Source: Leptofilum sp041748655 (GTDB lineage Bacteria; Chloroflexota; Anaerolineae; Promineifilales; Promineifilaceae). Taken from it: 64,000 nt of DNA. The DNA is taken from assembly GCA_041748655.1 (NCBI GenBank), contig JBGTCV010000117.1, forward strand, positions 1 through 64,000. The letters are read 5' to 3'. The notes beneath the pieces were generated by a model. That model saw nothing but the letters and a program-made list of their open reading frames with translations. It was not told the origin of the DNA and did no database searches. Of this stretch, positions 1-8,830 are shown in pieces. Within the stretch, counting starts at the first letter, position 1; the number at the start of each line of letters is the position of its first letter. The position numbers and the translations under genes were made by a program.

Positions 1-244
1 ATTTCAAAAGCCGGGTTGGGTACACGATGGCCTTGTTCAACATTTTGGTTCAATGGCATGGTCTGCACCCTGCTGCTGATGGATTCGTTCACTTGTCAAT
101 TGCTGAGTTCAGCTTATGAACTAGCACCAAAGGTTATATATCCCTATTCAGCCCAAAATTCTTACGCTATTCAAATCCAATTTCTAAAAACCAGTGCGAT
201 TTGTGATGCTTTGCTCTTCTTTTCCGTTATTTGCTGATTTTTCC
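1..244. other. Left edge, no gene recognised
   Basis: Two plus-strand frames are open from the window edge, one to about 79 and one to 237. Their translations have no motif I recognise, and the second is rich in Cys, Ser and Phe as chance frames are. The first could be the C-terminal tail of a gene that begins outside the window. The stretch is more AT-rich than the genes to its right. Confidence 0.4.
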
Positions 245-273
245 TTTACGGCAGCGTCCGTTATCTCTATAAT
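245..273 (+). promoter_or_regulatory. Promoter of the sigma/CHAT operon
   Basis: TTTACG at 245-250 and a perfect TATAAT at 268-273 are separated by 17 bp, a good match to a housekeeping sigma-70 promoter. It lies 50 bp before the GTG start of the sigma-factor gene, so the whole three-gene operon is probably read from here. Confidence 0.65.
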
Positions 274-322
274 GGCTTCCACTGTTTAAAGATGCTTGCA
301 AGCTAGCAAAGGAGTTTCCCTG

Positions 323-1120
323 GTGAGCCAGTCTACAGATAATCGATTATCATTGACGCAAACATTAGATAATTTGCGATCTGATTTAGGCAAAACGCAG
401 GTTGATGCGTTACACCCTATTTTGCGTATCAATGAGCAGCGTGGTCGATTTTCCCGCTATTTACATCTTAACCCTCAAGAAACGGCCGAATCCTATGTTG
501 CTCAAGTCATTGCTTACTACAAAACAGACCATTACCATCTTGACCAGATTCAGCGACAAAAAAACAGTGATCTATGGGAACCTCTTATAGAAAAAATTCG
601 GCAGTGGGGCTATCGGTTTTTGGGTCGCTGGCATCTGGATGAGGCGACGCGCATAAGCTATACCGATGAAATTGCGCAGGAAGCGAGCCTAGAAATTGTA
701 CGCGCCCACTACCCTTACGACTGTGAATTCGACGCCTGGGCCTGCAAGATTACGCATCATGTCACTTCCAAATATATGCAGCGTCATGGTTCTTCCGCCC
801 AATTAAACGAAGTGGATTTGGCGGATGTGGCTGAGTGGTTTCAAGGTTCGGGTGAATCACTGACTCCTGATCTAGAGGACCAATTCGCCACCAGACAGTT
901 TTTACTGAACGCCGTAGAGCAGCTGAGCGAAAATCAAAAGTTTGTCATCTGGCATTTTTATTTTGAGGGACTCCCGCTGCCGCAAATTGCAAAAAAATTA
1001 GACGTAAGCATCAACACCATTTACAAACGCCATTTCGATGCCTTAAAACAGCTACGTAAGATTATTGGGGTGAACCAGCATAAAGATGAATACAGATATA
1101 TTGAATCTACCTCTGCCTGA
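323..1120 (+). CDS. ECF-like RNA polymerase sigma factor
   Basis: A 265-residue sigma-70 family protein. A region-2-like segment covers about residues 85-155 (EFDAWACKITHHV matches the conserved helix that ends in a tryptophan-containing strand). Region 4 covers about 190-245, with LSENQKFVIWHFYFEGLPL followed by a helix-turn-helix (PQIAKKLDVSINTIYKRH). An extra 80-residue N-terminus precedes region 2, longer than in a usual ECF factor. The start is taken as GTG 323 because AAAGGAG lies at 308-314; an ATG at 296 has no ribosome site. It overlaps the next gene by 35 bp and heads an operon with a TPR-CHAT protease. No classic membrane anti-sigma gene is adjacent, so control through the CHAT protease or the middle gene is plausible but inferred. 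Confidence 0.85.
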   Translation: MSQSTDNRLSLTQTLDNLRSDLGKTQVDALHPILRINEQRGRFSRYLHLNPQETAESYVAQVIAYYKTDHYHLDQIQRQKNSDLWEPLIEKIRQWGYRFLGRWHLDEATRISYTDEIAQEASLEIVRAHYPYDCEFDAWACKITHHVTSKYMQRHGSSAQLNEVDLADVAEWFQGSGESLTPDLEDQFATRQFLLNAVEQLSENQKFVIWHFYFEGLPLPQIAKKLDVSINTIYKRHFDALKQLRKIIGVNQHKDEYRYIESTSA

Positions 1121-1910
1121 ACCGTCAGAGTCGGCTTCGGAAATAGATAAAAAAATTGCCGCGTTACGCCAGCTGCTACCTACCGACACGTCTACCTGGC
1201 CACAATCTGCCAACACCCTGCTTGACGACCTGACAGCTTCATCAGATGAAAAGGAAGATGATGCGATGTTGGTTTTAATTGTTCAAGACGCACTCCATGG
1301 CGTTGATGTGCCCCGCAAATATCCACAGGTCTATCGCCGCTTGTTGAATGATAGCAACCTGTGCCAAACTTTTTTGGAGATGCTGGCGGCCCTGGACCCC
1401 AACCAGGCAGTAGAAATGCCACCTATGCCAAAGCCTGATCTGAGCTTTTTGGATACGGCCGTTTCTCCTCAACCCACCGTACACACCTCAAAATCCGGCT
1501 GGCTAGCAACCTGGCAGCTGCTGAGCAACTATCTAAACAACTGCTTCCCTGCCCCCCTTTCGCTGGCTTACCGCGCCACTTATGATGATTTGCTTGAAGA
1601 GCAAAATGTTATCTTGCTGGAAGATCTGTTTTCTGTGGACGGATTAGAGCTAAACATTTTGCTAGAAGCTATTTTGGATGCAGATTACCCCGATACGCCG
1701 ACTCTATCACTCTCTGTGGTAGCGCTCGGCGGGCAGCCACTGCCCCCTTTACAAGCAGTGCTAACCTGGGGAGATTACCAGGCAACGGCCGTTCTCAATC
1801 ATTACGGCATGGCTTTCTTCCCTAAACTAGCGATCACCTCCGTTCTGGATGAAACCCAGCAGGCCATTAGTGACGATCTTCAGCTTGTTTTAGAATCAAT
1901 CTCACCTTGA
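1086..1910 (+). CDS. Unknown protein of the sigma/CHAT operon
   Basis: I do not recognise this 274-residue protein. It has no signal peptide or membrane segment and looks cytoplasmic. It is acidic, with a helical N-terminal half, a Pro-rich linker near residues 110-135, and a C-terminal part (about 205-260) with the shape of a small beta-sandwich of the kind annotated as carboxypeptidase-regulatory-like. The ATG lies inside the 3' end of the sigma gene (35-bp overlap) with GGGGTGA about 11 bp upstream. The stop overlaps the TTG start of the CHAT gene. The tight packing suggests that the three proteins act together; a sigma-factor inhibitor or a protease substrate is a reasonable hypothesis with no direct evidence. 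Confidence 0.7.
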   Translation: MNTDILNLPLPEPSESASEIDKKIAALRQLLPTDTSTWPQSANTLLDDLTASSDEKEDDAMLVLIVQDALHGVDVPRKYPQVYRRLLNDSNLCQTFLEMLAALDPNQAVEMPPMPKPDLSFLDTAVSPQPTVHTSKSGWLATWQLLSNYLNNCFPAPLSLAYRATYDDLLEEQNVILLEDLFSVDGLELNILLEAILDADYPDTPTLSLSVVALGGQPLPPLQAVLTWGDYQATAVLNHYGMAFFPKLAITSVLDETQQAISDDLQLVLESISP

Positions 1911-4900
1911 TCCTGCCCGGTGGGTGGTTTACCATAGCTGTTACGATGGTTACACCCACACCCCAACTTACCGAACCCTTCCTTCAGATTAGCCAGGATC
2001 TGTTCAATCAGCGCCTGGCCGAAGAAGATCTGCCTGCAGCAATTGCCCATCACCCTATCCTCAATCGACCACTGCTGGAAGCATTGGGAGAGCTGGCCGA
2101 GACGGCCGTTCTCAGCCAACCTGCCTATGCCTACGCCATCATGGCCACCGCAGACGCCGCTGCCCAGCGCAGCGATGACCCGTTTTTGCGCGCCCTGGCA
2201 GCCTGGCAGCTGGCGCGTGCCGCTAATGGCTGGGTACGGCCTCAATTGGTGGAAACGGCCGTTACCCGCGCCCATGCCCTCTTCAGCCAACTCCAGGAAC
2301 CAGCCTGGCTGGCCGCCTGCACCTGGCAGCAAAACGCCCACCCGTGGACTCGCTCCAACTTCAGCCACGCCGTGACAGAACTGCAACAAGCCCTGGACAC
2401 ACTCCTGGCCACCGGATTCGACAACTTTGTCCCCGAATGCCGCCTGTCGTTGGCCTACGCTTACCTGCTTGTGGGTCGCTTTGAGGATGCGGAACGAGAA
2501 ACGGCCGTTGCCCAACAAATATTTGAAACGAGCAACAATCCCTTTGGCCTTGGCCGCTGTTTGTACACTCGGGCCAGCTACCTGCGCCGCCAAACCCACT
2601 TCAAGCAAGCAGTAGACTATTTTATCCAGGCGCAGCAGCTCTTCCAGCAAGCCGGGGCAACCGTCTGGAACACCATGACAATGACCCAGCGTGGACTCAT
2701 TGCCTGGTATTGGCAGCATGACGCACAAACGGCCGTAACCCATCTCGATGAAGCCATCGCACAGTTTGAGAAGCTAGATTTACCACTTTGGGTTGCTCAA
2801 TGCCGCTTTGGCCTGGGGCAAATCTACCAACAAACCGGCCAGCTTGCCGAAGCCGCGGAGGCAATTCAGGCAGCACGAGAGGTTTTTGCCCGGTTCCGCA
2901 TTGCCGGACTTTGGGCAGACAGCCTGCTAGAAAGCGGCTGGTTGGCGCTTTATCAGGGCAATTATCAAAACAGTCTTGACTACTTCCAACAGGCTGAAAC
3001 GCTCTATACCGAAGTTGGCAATCGCTGGCTGCCCATTATTGCCATCATGCACCAGGGTGAAGCCTATGTGCAAATGGGCCAATACCAACAGGCGCTGCAA
3101 TATCTGGAAAAAGCCAGCCAACATCTGGAGCCGCTGCACATGCCGCAGCGTCAGGCGTGGTGCCAGGTACGGTTAGCCCATGTCCACACCCAATTAAACC
3201 ATTGGCCCCAAGCCGAAGACCATCTAGAACAGGCAGAAAACTATTACCAACAAACAGGCCAGGTAGACAATTCATCCAATATTTTCAATTTACGGGCCAG
3301 ATTAAGCATTTCTCAGGGTAAAGAGGATGAGGCGCTTCAATTTTTACGGCTGGCCATAGAGGCGGCCGGGCAGCTAGAAGAGTGGCCAGAAGTGGCTGAA
3401 TCGCAGCGTTTGTTGGGCCATATCTTGTCTGAGCTGGGTCGTTTTGATGAAGCGTTTGGCTACCTGCAAACGGCCGATGCCAGCTTCGAAGAAATGGGAA
3501 TGGTCATTGACCAGGCAGCCTGCCAGATAGACCTGGGAGATTACTACAGCCGCACGAACAATCCGGCCGCCGCTCGGGCTGCCTGGCAACAAGCCTTAGG
3601 TGTGATAGCGGGGGCTGCTCCTGAACTGGCGTGGCAGGCACATTTTGGGCTGGCCAGATTGGCCGAAGCAGCCAACCACGACCTGATAGCGTTAGCGGCC
3701 TATCGACGAGCCAGCCAGGCGCTAACGCAGTTACGCCGCAACCTGTGGCAGCCAGCTGTTGCCGGATCTTACCTGGCACACCCCATGACCATGTTTGATC
3801 GAGCCCTTTCCCTGGCGGCAAAACTGAATGCCACCAAAGATGCGCTTCAGTTTATTGAAGAAAGCAAGGCCCAAACCATTGCCAAACAACTCACAACACC
3901 CTTATCTATCGGCTATTCTTTGCCAGACGAAGTAATCGATTTAGTTGCTGAGATTCGTTGGTTGCAGCAAAAACTAAAAGAATCGACCACGCCCGGCTTT
4001 GGCGGGCTGGTGACACGACGAGAACTGCATCAAAAATTTATCCAAAAGGTGCGGCAGTACGATGAGCTGATGAGCCAGGTGGAGCGTGCCCAAAAATCCA
4101 GAAATCAGCCGGAAGAGCCAGACGGCGCGTTTGATTTTGATATGGTTCATTTCCGGCAAACGGCCGTTAATTTCCTGGGAGAAAAGTGGCTGGCGGTTAA
4201 CTATTACCAGAATGATGCTGAAATTACGGCCGTTGCCCTCACCCCCACCGACGCTTTTTCCTGGTCTACCCCCATCACTCCCGCACTGCACTTTTCCCTG
4301 GAGAACTGCCGCAAAGCAGGGCCACGCCGACCGCTCTCTGGGCAGGATTTAACGATTTTGGGCAGCGCACTGCTGCCCGTCACCGTTTACAACAGGCTGA
4401 CGCCTGATACCCATCTACTGATCGTACCGAACAGAAAACTCCACCGCCTGCCCTGGGCGGCCCTGCGCATCGGTGGCACCGATACCCCTTTAGTCACAAT
4501 CTGTATTCCTGTCGTTGTGCCTTCGCTGCAAAGCGTGCTGTCTCTCTGGCAGCGCCCCCAGGCAGCCAACCCGCAGCCAGGCGCAGCCGGATTACTGGTA
4601 GCCGTTGCCGAGTTTCAGGGGCGACACACGCCGCTGCCTGAAGTACGTCGAGAAACCGAGATGCTGGTCCAACTATTTGGCTCCCAGCTTGAATGCCTGA
4701 TCGATGCAGACGCTACTTTTGAAAACTGGCGGGAGACAAAACAAGAAGATGGCGTTTCCCGCTTTCGTTTTCTGCATCTTGCCACCCACGCCTTTTCCGA
4801 CCAGATGACAGGCCGCCTCTCTGGTTTGGCCTTGTATGAACACGATTTTTGGCTGGATGAGCTGCAGCAGCTTGCCCCTCTGCCACCGTTGGTTACGCTG

Positions 4901-5173
4901 TCGGCTTGCAGCGGCCTGCGCAATTTGGTTCATGAGGGGGATGAGCAGATGGGGCTGGCCATTACCTGCCTATCGGCTGGGGCGCAGCGTGTTGTTGGCT
5001 CGCTCTGGCCTGTGCTGGATGAAAGCACACCCGGCTTCATGCGCAATTTTTATCGGGGCGTGCTCAATGGGCAGGGTGTGGCGGAAGCGTTGGCACAGGC
5101 ACAGCGAACGGCCGTACAAACCCAGGCAGACATCATGCAGTGGGGCAGTTTTCAATGTATCGGCCAGCCATAG
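1907..5173 (+). CDS. TPR-CHAT protease (caspase-like)
   Basis: A 1088-residue cytoplasmic protein. Residues from about 60 to 620 are a long array of tetratricopeptide repeats (repeated patterns such as ALQYLEKASQHLEP and AEDHLEQAENYYQQ). A helical linker follows, then a C-terminal CHAT domain (clan CD cysteine peptidase) from about 730. The catalytic dyad is visible: His961 in HLATHAFSD and Cys1001 in VTLSACSG, 40 residues apart, so it is probably active. CHAT proteases with TPR sensors are known to be switched on by a partner and to cleave specific proteins, as Csx29 of type III-E CRISPR does. The start is TTG 1907, overlapping the previous stop; ATG 1946 (13 residues shorter) is an alternative. 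Confidence 0.88.
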   Translation: MILPGGWFTIAVTMVTPTPQLTEPFLQISQDLFNQRLAEEDLPAAIAHHPILNRPLLEALGELAETAVLSQPAYAYAIMATADAAAQRSDDPFLRALAAWQLARAANGWVRPQLVETAVTRAHALFSQLQEPAWLAACTWQQNAHPWTRSNFSHAVTELQQALDTLLATGFDNFVPECRLSLAYAYLLVGRFEDAERETAVAQQIFETSNNPFGLGRCLYTRASYLRRQTHFKQAVDYFIQAQQLFQQAGATVWNTMTMTQRGLIAWYWQHDAQTAVTHLDEAIAQFEKLDLPLWVAQCRFGLGQIYQQTGQLAEAAEAIQAAREVFARFRIAGLWADSLLESGWLALYQGNYQNSLDYFQQAETLYTEVGNRWLPIIAIMHQGEAYVQMGQYQQALQYLEKASQHLEPLHMPQRQAWCQVRLAHVHTQLNHWPQAEDHLEQAENYYQQTGQVDNSSNIFNLRARLSISQGKEDEALQFLRLAIEAAGQLEEWPEVAESQRLLGHILSELGRFDEAFGYLQTADASFEEMGMVIDQAACQIDLGDYYSRTNNPAAARAAWQQALGVIAGAAPELAWQAHFGLARLAEAANHDLIALAAYRRASQALTQLRRNLWQPAVAGSYLAHPMTMFDRALSLAAKLNATKDALQFIEESKAQTIAKQLTTPLSIGYSLPDEVIDLVAEIRWLQQKLKESTTPGFGGLVTRRELHQKFIQKVRQYDELMSQVERAQKSRNQPEEPDGAFDFDMVHFRQTAVNFLGEKWLAVNYYQNDAEITAVALTPTDAFSWSTPITPALHFSLENCRKAGPRRPLSGQDLTILGSALLPVTVYNRLTPDTHLLIVPNRKLHRLPWAALRIGGTDTPLVTICIPVVVPSLQSVLSLWQRPQAANPQPGAAGLLVAVAEFQGRHTPLPEVRRETEMLVQLFGSQLECLIDADATFENWRETKQEDGVSRFRFLHLATHAFSDQMTGRLSGLALYEHDFWLDELQQLAPLPPLVTLSACSGLRNLVHEGDEQMGLAITCLSAGAQRVVGSLWPVLDESTPGFMRNFYRGVLNGQGVAEALAQAQRTAVQTQADIMQWGSFQCIGQP

Positions 5174-5185
5174 GGTTAGCTTTTT

Positions 5186-5218
5186 AGATTGGGCCAATCT
5201 TAAAGATTGGCCCAATCT
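5186..5218. terminator. Perfect 16-bp hairpin between convergent genes
   Basis: AGATTGGGCCAATCTT (5186-5201) is followed after one base by its exact reverse complement (5203-5218). It lies between the ends of the CHAT gene and of the opposite-strand hsp20 gene, so it may stop transcription from both sides, although the T-tracts are weak. A relative with the same words occurs at 26602-26634. Confidence 0.6.
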
Positions 5219-5250
5219 TTACAGGCTCTGCTGTATGTAGAAGCGTGCGT

Positions 5251-5679
5251 TTAGTTCGCGTTGATTGTGATGCGCTTTGGCTTCACGGCTTCCGCTTTGG
5301 GGATGTGCAGGCTGAGGATGCCGTTGCTGTAGGTTGCTTCAACAGCGTCCCCATCGACGGCCACCGGGAAGCGGATACTGCGGCTAAAAGCGCCATAGCG
5401 GCGTTCCCGGACGTGATATTTGGCATCTTCCACGTCGTCCTCTTTCTTGATCTCCCCTTTCAGGGTCAGCACGTCATCTTCCAGAGTGATTTCCAGCTCG
5501 TCTGGATTGATGCCAGGGACGGTGGCTTTCACCAGATAGTTGTCCTCTTTTTCGGCCACGTCCAGGGCGATGCTCCATTCCTGGGCGGTGGTACGAGCTA
5601 ACGGCCGTTCAAACAAACGATCAAACTCATTGAATAAATTTGCCGAATTGATCGGGGTCCAACGAACTACTTTTGTCAT
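5251..5679 (-). CDS. Small heat-shock protein, Hsp20 family
   Basis: A 142-residue holdase chaperone that keeps unfolding proteins soluble. The alpha-crystallin domain covers about residues 35-132, with the family signature near its end (SNGILSLHIPK). The C-terminal tail carries the I-x-I motif (ITI) used in oligomer assembly. The length is normal. AAGGAG lies about 9 bp before the ATG. It is alone on its strand, with a large inverted repeat (5704-5766) just upstream that could take part in control, though no HrcA/CIRCE-type site is seen. Confidence 0.93.
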   Translation of the reverse strand: MTKVVRWTPINSANLFNEFDRLFERPLARTTAQEWSIALDVAEKEDNYLVKATVPGINPDELEITLEDDVLTLKGEIKKEDDVEDAKYHVRERRYGAFSRSIRFPVAVDGDAVEATYSNGILSLHIPKAEAVKPKRITINAN

Positions 5680-5703
5680 TTTTCTTACGCTCCTTATTGC
5701 TCA

Positions 5704-5766
5704 GGTGCAAGGCACTGGCCGCAAGCGTTTCAATTGGTTGGAACCGTTTGGCCAGTGCCTTGCACC
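5704..5766. repeat. 17-bp perfect inverted repeat upstream of hsp20
   Basis: GGTGCAAGGCACTGGCC at 5704-5720 is repeated as its exact reverse complement at 5750-5766, with a 29-bp loop. It lies between hsp20 and the deacetylase gene. An element at 38300-38363 has the same plan (AGGTGC...GCAC at the foot of the stem), so this may be a dispersed family, a terminator for the deacetylase gene, or both. Confidence 0.65.
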
Positions 5767-5888
5767 ACTTTGTTTGAAGTTACGGGGCTTATTCTTGCCC
5801 AGAAACGTAAGAAAAATGTATGCGCTCTGTTAGAAGTTCATCGGAGAAATATAGATTTTTTGTTAACGGCCGTTTCCCTTCCAATTAC

Positions 5889-6956
5889 CTATCGCTCCCA
5901 ACGCAAATTCACCAAATCCGCAAACTCACCCAGTGGCGTGTCGTGCCGAATGCGCAGGCGTGGCCACGTAAACCGATTCCCAAAACCCAGCATATCGCCG
6001 CCAGCCGTCGTCACCGCGCCCCAGAATTCGAGGCGTTGCAGCATCGCCAGCACGCTGTTATCGTACCGGCCTGACGGGTAGGAAAAGTAGCGCGGCGTGT
6101 AGCCGATATGCGCTGCCAGCGTCTCTTGCGGCCCCAGGATTTCCCAAATGAGATAATCATCGCTGCGGTTACGCAGGTCTGGATGGGTGCGGGAATGTGG
6201 CTCAAAGCGGTGTCCGTGGGCGGCCATCTCCTCGATCATTGGCCAGGTCATATAGCCCGCCCGGTTCCGGTCGATAAATTCGGTGGGAATGAAGAAGGTA
6301 CCCACAAAGCCGTACGCTTGCAGAATGGGGTAGGCGTTTTCGTAATTGTCCAGATAGCCATCATCAAATGTCAGGATGACGGGCTTGGGCGGCAGCGGCT
6401 CGTGGTTGGTAATGGCGCGGGAAAGGGTGTAGAAGTCGATGGGGGTATGGCCGTTGTCGGCCAGATATTGCATCTGCGCCTGGAACTTCTCTGGCGAGAC
6501 GGAGAGATCGATCCGGTAGATATCGGCACCTTCTGGCGGTACGCTGATGTAATGGTACATCAGCACCGGAATTTTGACGGTGCTGCTAATGCCATCTTGC
6601 GGGGTGGGCAGGGGGAACGGTGTTGGGCTGGGTGTCGCCGTCCATGCCGGGTTGGGGGTGATGGTGGGTGTGGGGGTAGCGCTTGGGGTGGGCGTTTGGC
6701 TGGGTGTGGGGGTCTGCGTAGGTGTGGGGGTTTGGGTTGGTGTGGCGGTGTTGGCGATGGTGGGGCTAGGCATAATGGTGGCCAGAACATTAGATTCGGC
6801 CGTGGGGGTATTGGCGCTGGCAACGGCCGTTGGCTCTTCTGGACGATTCAAAATGGCTCCGGCAAAAAAGAGGAGCAGAATGAACAGTAACAGAGAGCTG
6901 AACAGGCCGCCGCCGCGGCTGGTTGGATCATGGGTGTTCAGATTTTGCCTCATCAC
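5889..6956 (-). CDS. Membrane-anchored polysaccharide deacetylase
   Basis: A 355-residue member of the NodB/carbohydrate esterase 4 family. It removes acetyl groups from peptidoglycan or an extracellular glycan outside the membrane. Residues 18-36 form one membrane anchor; 60-118 are a low-complexity Thr-Pro linker (repeats of TPTQTP); the NodB domain follows. The metal and catalytic motifs are present: TFDDGY with Asp198-Asp199 and HSRTH with His254 and His258. Numbering is from GTG 6956; an ATG follows directly at 6953 and may be the true start. No clear ribosome site is seen. The gene reads away from the ECF sigma gene at 7126. Confidence 0.88.
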   Translation of the reverse strand: MMRQNLNTHDPTSRGGGLFSSLLLFILLLFFAGAILNRPEEPTAVASANTPTAESNVLATIMPSPTIANTATPTQTPTPTQTPTPSQTPTPSATPTPTITPNPAWTATPSPTPFPLPTPQDGISSTVKIPVLMYHYISVPPEGADIYRIDLSVSPEKFQAQMQYLADNGHTPIDFYTLSRAITNHEPLPPKPVILTFDDGYLDNYENAYPILQAYGFVGTFFIPTEFIDRNRAGYMTWPMIEEMAAHGHRFEPHSRTHPDLRNRSDDYLIWEILGPQETLAAHIGYTPRYFSYPSGRYDNSVLAMLQRLEFWGAVTTAGGDMLGFGNRFTWPRLRIRHDTPLGEFADLVNLRWER

Positions 6957-7125
6957 AGTGGAGCATACCGAAGCGCAGATCGGCCGTCAAGGACGATTTA
7001 GCAACGATTAAACAGCGCAAAGCAGGCGGGGCTGTTAGGCAGGCGTTCTTGCATCTGATATACTGCACAGGGGCACCAAACGGTGTGATTTGGGCTGCTG
7101 TACACTGTTTTAGGAAGAGGCAACG

Positions 7126-7743
7126 TTGAGTTTACCCATTGATGAAAAAGCGCTGATTGAGCGTGCGAAAGAAGATAAGGACGCCTTTGGCCAGCTTTAC
7201 GAGCTTTACGTAGATCGTATCTTCAATTATGTCTACTACCGCACGGGCAATGCGGCCGATGCTGAAGATTTAACGGCCAAGATTTTTGTGCGTGCCATGA
7301 AGCATATCCCCCGCTACCAGGATCAGGGCGTCCCTTTTTCGGCCTGGCTTTACCGCATTGCCCACAATTTGGTGGCAAACTGGCACCGTGACCACAGCCG
7401 TCGCCAGATTGTGGCCCTGGATGATATTACGCATTGGCATGTGGGGGACGAGAGCCCAGAATTTGCCACGCAGCTCATGGAGGACAAGGCGTCGCTGCTG
7501 GCTTCGATTCGTCGCCTGCCCGGAGACCGGCAGGAACTGCTCATTTTAAAATTTGTGGAGCGTCTCTCTAATGCAGAAATCGGGGACATTATGGGTCGGA
7601 GTGAGGGAGCTATCAAGTCGCTGTATCATCGCACCTTACTCTCGCTGCGGGAGGATTTATATGAGCGCAACGGCCGTTCCACCCCACCCCCAGAACCCGC
7701 AAAACCATCGCTGTTTAAACGGCCGTTTTCCCGTAAACATTAG
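7126..7743 (+). CDS. ECF-type RNA polymerase sigma factor
   Basis: A 205-residue standard ECF sigma factor. Region 2 runs from about residues 18 to 90 (NAADAEDLTAKIFVRA and FSAWLYRIAHNLVANWHRD). Region 4 runs from about 122 to 180 (LPGDRQELLILKFVERL, then helix-turn-helix SNAEIGDIMGRSEGAIKS). The start is TTG 7126 with AGGAAGAGG just before it. The C-terminal tail is basic and Pro-rich, and two of its segments (NGRS, KRPF) are encoded by ACGGCCGT palindromes. The gene lies between a deacetylase and the oxidase cluster; no anti-sigma gene is evident, so its regulon cannot be named. Confidence 0.9.
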   Translation: MSLPIDEKALIERAKEDKDAFGQLYELYVDRIFNYVYYRTGNAADAEDLTAKIFVRAMKHIPRYQDQGVPFSAWLYRIAHNLVANWHRDHSRRQIVALDDITHWHVGDESPEFATQLMEDKASLLASIRRLPGDRQELLILKFVERLSNAEIGDIMGRSEGAIKSLYHRTLLSLREDLYERNGRSTPPPEPAKPSLFKRPFSRKH

Positions 7744-7766
7744 TCCGCAGGCACGCTGCCGGGCTG

Positions 7767-7794
7767 TTGCTTGAGCGTTAGATTGTGCTAAAAT
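7767..7794 (+). promoter_or_regulatory. Possible promoter before the oxidase cluster
   Basis: TTGCTT at 7767-7772 and TAAAAT at 7789-7794 are spaced by 16 bp. The site is in the 240-bp gap before the membrane-protein gene that precedes coxB and would give a leader of about 185 nt. The -35 match is moderate. Confidence 0.35.
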
Positions 7795-7981
7795 CCACAA
7801 ACGAGGCAGAACAACTCTTTTTCGCTTTATCTGAAACAAATCAACATACAAAACAAGATGATCTTTGGGGAAATTTGTTTCCCAGGCTTTGCCTTTAACC
7901 AGAAAATAATTTTTGGGCGACCGGAGCCTTATCGCAAAAAGAAGCCTGTTTATTGCGAGACCCCGGCAGGAGAAAAAACCC

Positions 7982-8755
7982 TTGAACAAACCAGAATCGT
8001 GGAAAACGTGGCTCCCTATATTGGGCCTGTTGGTTGTGTTTGGTCTGGTAACGGCCGTATGGCCCGCCGTGGCCAATGCTTTTTCACTTCCATCCATTTC
8101 ATTTGGCGGCGGAACCCGCACGGCCCTGCCGGTTGAACTGGAACCCATTCATCTGGAAAGTCTGAAAACGGCCGTTCCCTTTCTGCCGCTGCCAGATACC
8201 GTCTCTCCGTTTGTGGCTCTCCTGGCCGTAACCGGCGGCATTGTGGCGCTGGTGGTCGTGGTTGGCGGTGGACTCTCCTTTCTTATCAAATTGCTCTCCG
8301 GCGTACGCGACAACACAGTGGAAAGTGATGGCTTCAAGCAGCACCAAAGCGCCCTTGACCAAAAAGTTAAAGAACAGCTCAAGCAAATGCGAGACGGCCG
8401 TACCACCCACGCCAAACCCGATCACAAATGGCCCCGCTGGTCAGTCATAAGCAACGCCCTGATCATTCTAATGTTTGTAGGCTTTGCCACCCTGGTATTG
8501 GTGCGCAACTTCTTCCCAGAAGGTATTACGGAGATAGACGGCCGTATCGTCAACATCACCACACCAGTTTTTGCCGTTTTTGCCTTCATCTCCCTGGTCA
8601 TTATGGGCCTGCGCTTACGCCCGCAAAGAATCGAGGCCATCGACGACACCGACTCCGATGCAATCCCCTGGGATTTCATCGCCATTCTCATCACCGGCCT
8701 CATTATGCTGGGTCTGGGCATCGGCTTCATGGCCTATCTCAATGCCCCAGGCTAA
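7982..8755 (+). CDS. Membrane protein preceding cytochrome oxidase
   Basis: I do not recognise this 257-residue protein. Five membrane segments are visible: near residues 10-30, 60-90, 145-168, 180-198 and 225-248. A charged loop with KVKEQLKQM follows the second. The start is taken as TTG 7982 because AGGAG lies at 7968-7972; a longer frame from TTG 7913 has no ribosome site. It lies 75 bp before coxB on the same strand, so a role in the assembly or function of the oxidase is suggested only by position. Confidence 0.7.
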   Translation: MNKPESWKTWLPILGLLVVFGLVTAVWPAVANAFSLPSISFGGGTRTALPVELEPIHLESLKTAVPFLPLPDTVSPFVALLAVTGGIVALVVVVGGGLSFLIKLLSGVRDNTVESDGFKQHQSALDQKVKEQLKQMRDGRTTHAKPDHKWPRWSVISNALIILMFVGFATLVLVRNFFPEGITEIDGRIVNITTPVFAVFAFISLVIMGLRLRPQRIEAIDDTDSDAIPWDFIAILITGLIMLGLGIGFMAYLNAPG

Positions 8756-8830
8756 ATGGCGCATCACACACATTGTCAAAGCTGCAAAATCCTGAAGACC
8801 CTAAACTATTTGCAAGGATAAGAAATAATT

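Noticed and set aside
1880..2743. A 287-codon minus-strand frame within the TPR-CHAT gene
   Set aside because: Antisense shadow of the TPR array; Gly- and Gln-rich translation without a recognisable fold.
5245..5601. A 118-codon plus-strand frame opposite hsp20
   Set aside because: It is the antisense shadow of a clear Hsp20 gene, and its translation shows no family pattern.
6574..7011. A Gly/Val-repeat frame opposite the deacetylase linker
   Set aside because: The repeats are the complement of the Thr-Pro linker codons and not a real protein.
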